Part shown: in pieces, positions 6,308 through 8,183 of the stretch | How positions within the stretch are numbered: the first letter of the stretch is position 1 | Layout: each line of letters begins with the position of its first letter | Assembly (NCBI GenBank): GCA_900546835.1 | Contig: UREH01000105.1 | Coordinates: forward strand, 1 to 8,183 | Length of the DNA: 8,183 bases | DNA from: an uncultured Porphyromonadaceae bacterium | GTDB lineage: Bacteria; Bacteroidota; Bacteroidia; Bacteroidales; Muribaculaceae | Direction of reading: 5' to 3' | Program-made: the position numbers and the translations under genes | The notes under the pieces: generated by a model | What the model was told of the DNA's origin: nothing | Database searches by the model: none | Seen by the model: only the letters and a program-made list of their open reading frames with translations

Positions 6308-8183
6308 ATTTCAACAGTTTTACCATCAAATCGCAAGAGGCTATCCAGAAAGCGCTGGAATATACCCGCTCTGCAGGCCAACAGCAGATTGAACCAGTAC
6401 ACCTGCTGAAGGCCGTAATAACGGAAGGCGAGTCGCTTGTGAAATTCATCTTTCAGAAAATAGGCGCCAATCCTGCACTCATCAGTCAGCAGATCGACCG
6501 AGAAATCGGAATGCTTCCGAAAGTACGTGGGGGCGAGCCATATCTGAGCCGCACCAGCAATGATGTGCTCCAGCGGTCGCTCGACATCGCCAAGAAGCAG
6601 GGCGACGAATACGTGACACTTGAGGCTATCCTGTTGGCTCTTTTTCAGGTAAACTCGTCGGCATCGACAATTTTAAAAGATGCCGGGCTGAGCGAGAAAG
6701 AACTTCAGGCTGCCGTAGATGAACTCCGCAAGGGGAAGAAAGCTACTGACCAGAGCGCCGAGGACACCTACAACGCCCTCAGCAAATATGCCATTAACCT
6801 CAACGAACGCGCACGAGCCGGAAAACTCGACCCGGTAATCGGCCGCGACGATGAAATCCGCCGCGTGCTTCAGATTCTGAGCCGCCGAACCAAGAACAAC
6901 CCGATGCTGATAGGCGAGCCAGGCACCGGTAAGACAGCCATCGCCGAGGGACTGGCCCAGCGCATCGTGCGCGGCGACGTTCCCGAAAACCTGCGGTCGA
7001 AGCAGATATTCTCGCTCGATATGGGCGCCCTCGTGGCCGGTGCGAAATATAAAGGTGAATTCGAGGAACGCCTGAAAGCCATTGTGAACGAAGTTACCCA
7101 GAGCGACGGTGAGATAATCCTCTTCATCGATGAAATCCACACACTGGTGGGTGCAGGAAAAGGGGAGGGGGCGATGGATGCCGCCAACATCCTGAAACCG
7201 GCCCTTGCGCGAGGCGAGCTCCGAAGCATCGGTGCCACGACACTCGACGAGTATCAGAAATATTTCGAAAAAGACAAAGCTCTTGAACGTCGATTCCAGA
7301 AGGTGATGGTCAACGAGCCAGACGAAATGAGCGCCATTGCAATCCTCCGCGGACTGAAAGAACGCTATGAAAACCACCATAAAGTCCGCATCCGCGACGA
7401 GGCGATTATCGCTGCCGTTCAGCTGTCGGAGCGCTATATCACCGACCGCTTCCTCCCCGACAAGGCCATCGACCTTGTTGACGAAGCTGCCTCAAAACTC
7501 CGTCTGGAAATCGACTCAGTTCCGCAGGCACTTGATGAGATAAGCCGCATGATTGCCCAGAAGGAAATCGAGCGCGAGGCCATAAAGCGCGAAGGCGATA
7601 AAGCGAAAGTGCAGGAAATCGAAAAGGATCTTGCACGCATGCGTGAGGAAGAGAAAGAATTCACGGCAAAATGGAAAGCCGAGAAAGACCTTATCAACCG
7701 AATACAGCAGAACAAGATTGACATCGAGCAACTGAATTTCGAAGCCGACCGCGCCGAGCGCGAAGGGGATTATGCCAAGGTAGCAGAAATCCGGTATTCA
7801 AAAGTACAGCAAAAAGAGGCCGAGAACGTTCAGATTCAGGAGCAACTCAAGGCAATGCAAGGGGAGAAAGCACTCATAAAGGAGGAAGTCGACGCCGAAG
7901 ACATCGCCGATGTAGTATCACGCTGGACAGGCATACCGGTTAACAAGATGGTTCAGAGCGAGAAAGAAAAGCTGCTCCACCTTGAAGAAGAACTCCATGA
8001 GCGAGTAATCGGCCAGGAAGAGGCCATTCGCGCGATAGCCGACGCCGTGCGCCGTTCGCGCGCCGGTCTTAACGACCCCCGGCGACCTATCGGATCCTTC
8101 ATATTCCTCGGAACAACCGGCGTGGGCAAAACCGAACTCGCCAAGGCACTCGCCGAATACCTTTTCGACGACGAGAACATGAT
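6304..8183 (+). CDS. clpB: ATP-dependent disaggregase ClpB (Hsp100), 3' end outside window
   Basis: ClpB is a hexameric cytosolic AAA+ chaperone that works with DnaK to pull proteins out of aggregates. From ATG 6304 the frame is open for 626 codons to the right edge, against a usual length of about 860. The N-terminal Clp repeat domain covers about residues 1-145 ([26 protein letters not shown]). The first ATPase domain has Walker A GEPGTGKT at 204-211, Walker B ILFIDEIH with D276/E277, and an arginine-finger region KALERRFQ. The middle domain, about 405-525, is a charged coiled coil ([20 protein letters not shown] and onward) typical of ClpB and absent from ClpA and ClpC short forms. [14 protein letters not shown] leads into the second ATPase domain, whose Walker A is GTTGVGKT at 603-610. 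Thr replaces the Pro of the commoner GPTGVGKT; it still satisfies the motif and is typical of Bacteroidetes. The gene is separated from the dehydrogenase by 112 bases. Confidence 0.97.
   Translation, partial: MNFNSFTIKSQEAIQKALEYTRSAGQQQIEPVHLLKAVITEGESLVKFIFQKIGANPALISQQIDREIGMLPKVRGGEPYLSRTSNDVLQRSLDIAKKQGDEYVTLEAILLALFQVNSSASTILKDAGLSEKELQAAVDELRKGKKATDQSAEDTYNALSKYAINLNERARAGKLDPVIGRDDEIRRVLQILSRRTKNNPMLIGEPGTGKTAIAEGLAQRIVRGDVPENLRSKQIFSLDMGALVAGAKYKGEFEERLKAIVNEVTQSDGEIILFIDEIHTLVGAGKGEGAMDAANILKPALARGELRSIGATTLDEYQKYFEKDKALERRFQKVMVNEPDEMSAIAILRGLKERYENHHKVRIRDEAIIAAVQLSERYITDRFLPDKAIDLVDEAASKLRLEIDSVPQALDEISRMIAQKEIEREAIKREGDKAKVQEIEKDLARMREEEKEFTAKWKAEKDLINRIQQNKIDIEQLNFEADRAEREGDYAKVAEIRYSKVQQKEAENVQIQEQLKAMQGEKALIKEEVDAEDIADVVSRWTGIPVNKMVQSEKEKLLHLEEELHERVIGQEEAIRAIADAVRRSRAGLNDPRRPIGSFIFLGTTGVGKTELAKALAEYLFDDENM

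Noticed and set aside
6673..7380. Minus-strand 235-codon frame within clpB
   Set aside because: It is antisense to the first ATPase domain of ClpB; long shadow frames are expected opposite GC-rich coding sequence.
8110..8133. GTTGVGKT in place of GPTGVGKT as a damaged Walker A in ClpB
   Set aside because: The G-x-x-G-x-G-K-T pattern is intact and the Thr form is usual in Bacteroidetes ClpB.

Overview
The window looks like a piece of a Bacteroidales genome. Three things suggest this: a type V (fimbrillin) pilus gene set, genes without strong Shine-Dalgarno sequences, and a ClpB with the Bacteroidetes-style GTTGVGKT second Walker A. The right-hand genes are GC-rich (about 50-62% in the lines I counted), which would fit Muribaculaceae, but I cannot place the family firmly. 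The left 3 kb is clearly lower (about 37-48% in the lines I counted).

Region 1 (about 1-2891, minus strand) is a compact surface-fimbria operon. It reads right to left: an OmpA-family outer-membrane protein, a FimB/Mfa2-type lipoprotein, then a fimbrillin precursor that runs off the left edge. Gaps are 20 and 25 bases, so the three are probably co-transcribed. The proteins would form a fimbrial shaft (fimbrillin), its anchor or assembly lipoprotein (FimB/Mfa2-like) and an envelope barrel that holds peptidoglycan. The OmpA-family gene is split between two frames. Its signal peptide and its mature domain meet exactly at an A AAA AAG heptamer.

A perfect 32-bp inverted repeat brackets this operon. 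One copy (24-55) lies inside the fimbrillin coding sequence and the other (2969-3000) lies upstream of the operon. The right copy is part of an 11-bp-arm palindrome, and the base composition also changes at about this point. The best biological reading is an invertible segment of roughly 2.9 kb with one breakpoint inside a pilin gene. A chimeric assembly joined at a short repeat is the main alternative. No recombinase gene is present in the window.

Region 2 (3036-3162) is a short AT-rich spacer between the minus-strand fimbrial side and the plus-strand genes.

Region 3 (3163-8183, plus strand) holds ordinary chromosomal genes: a MATE-family efflux transporter, a COG2509-type FAD-dependent dehydrogenase 17 bases behind it (probably the same transcript), and, after a 112-base spacer, clpB, which is cut by the right edge after about 626 codons. 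An 18-codon reading frame overlaps the clpB start by ATGA. I found no RNA genes, CRISPR array or insertion sequence.
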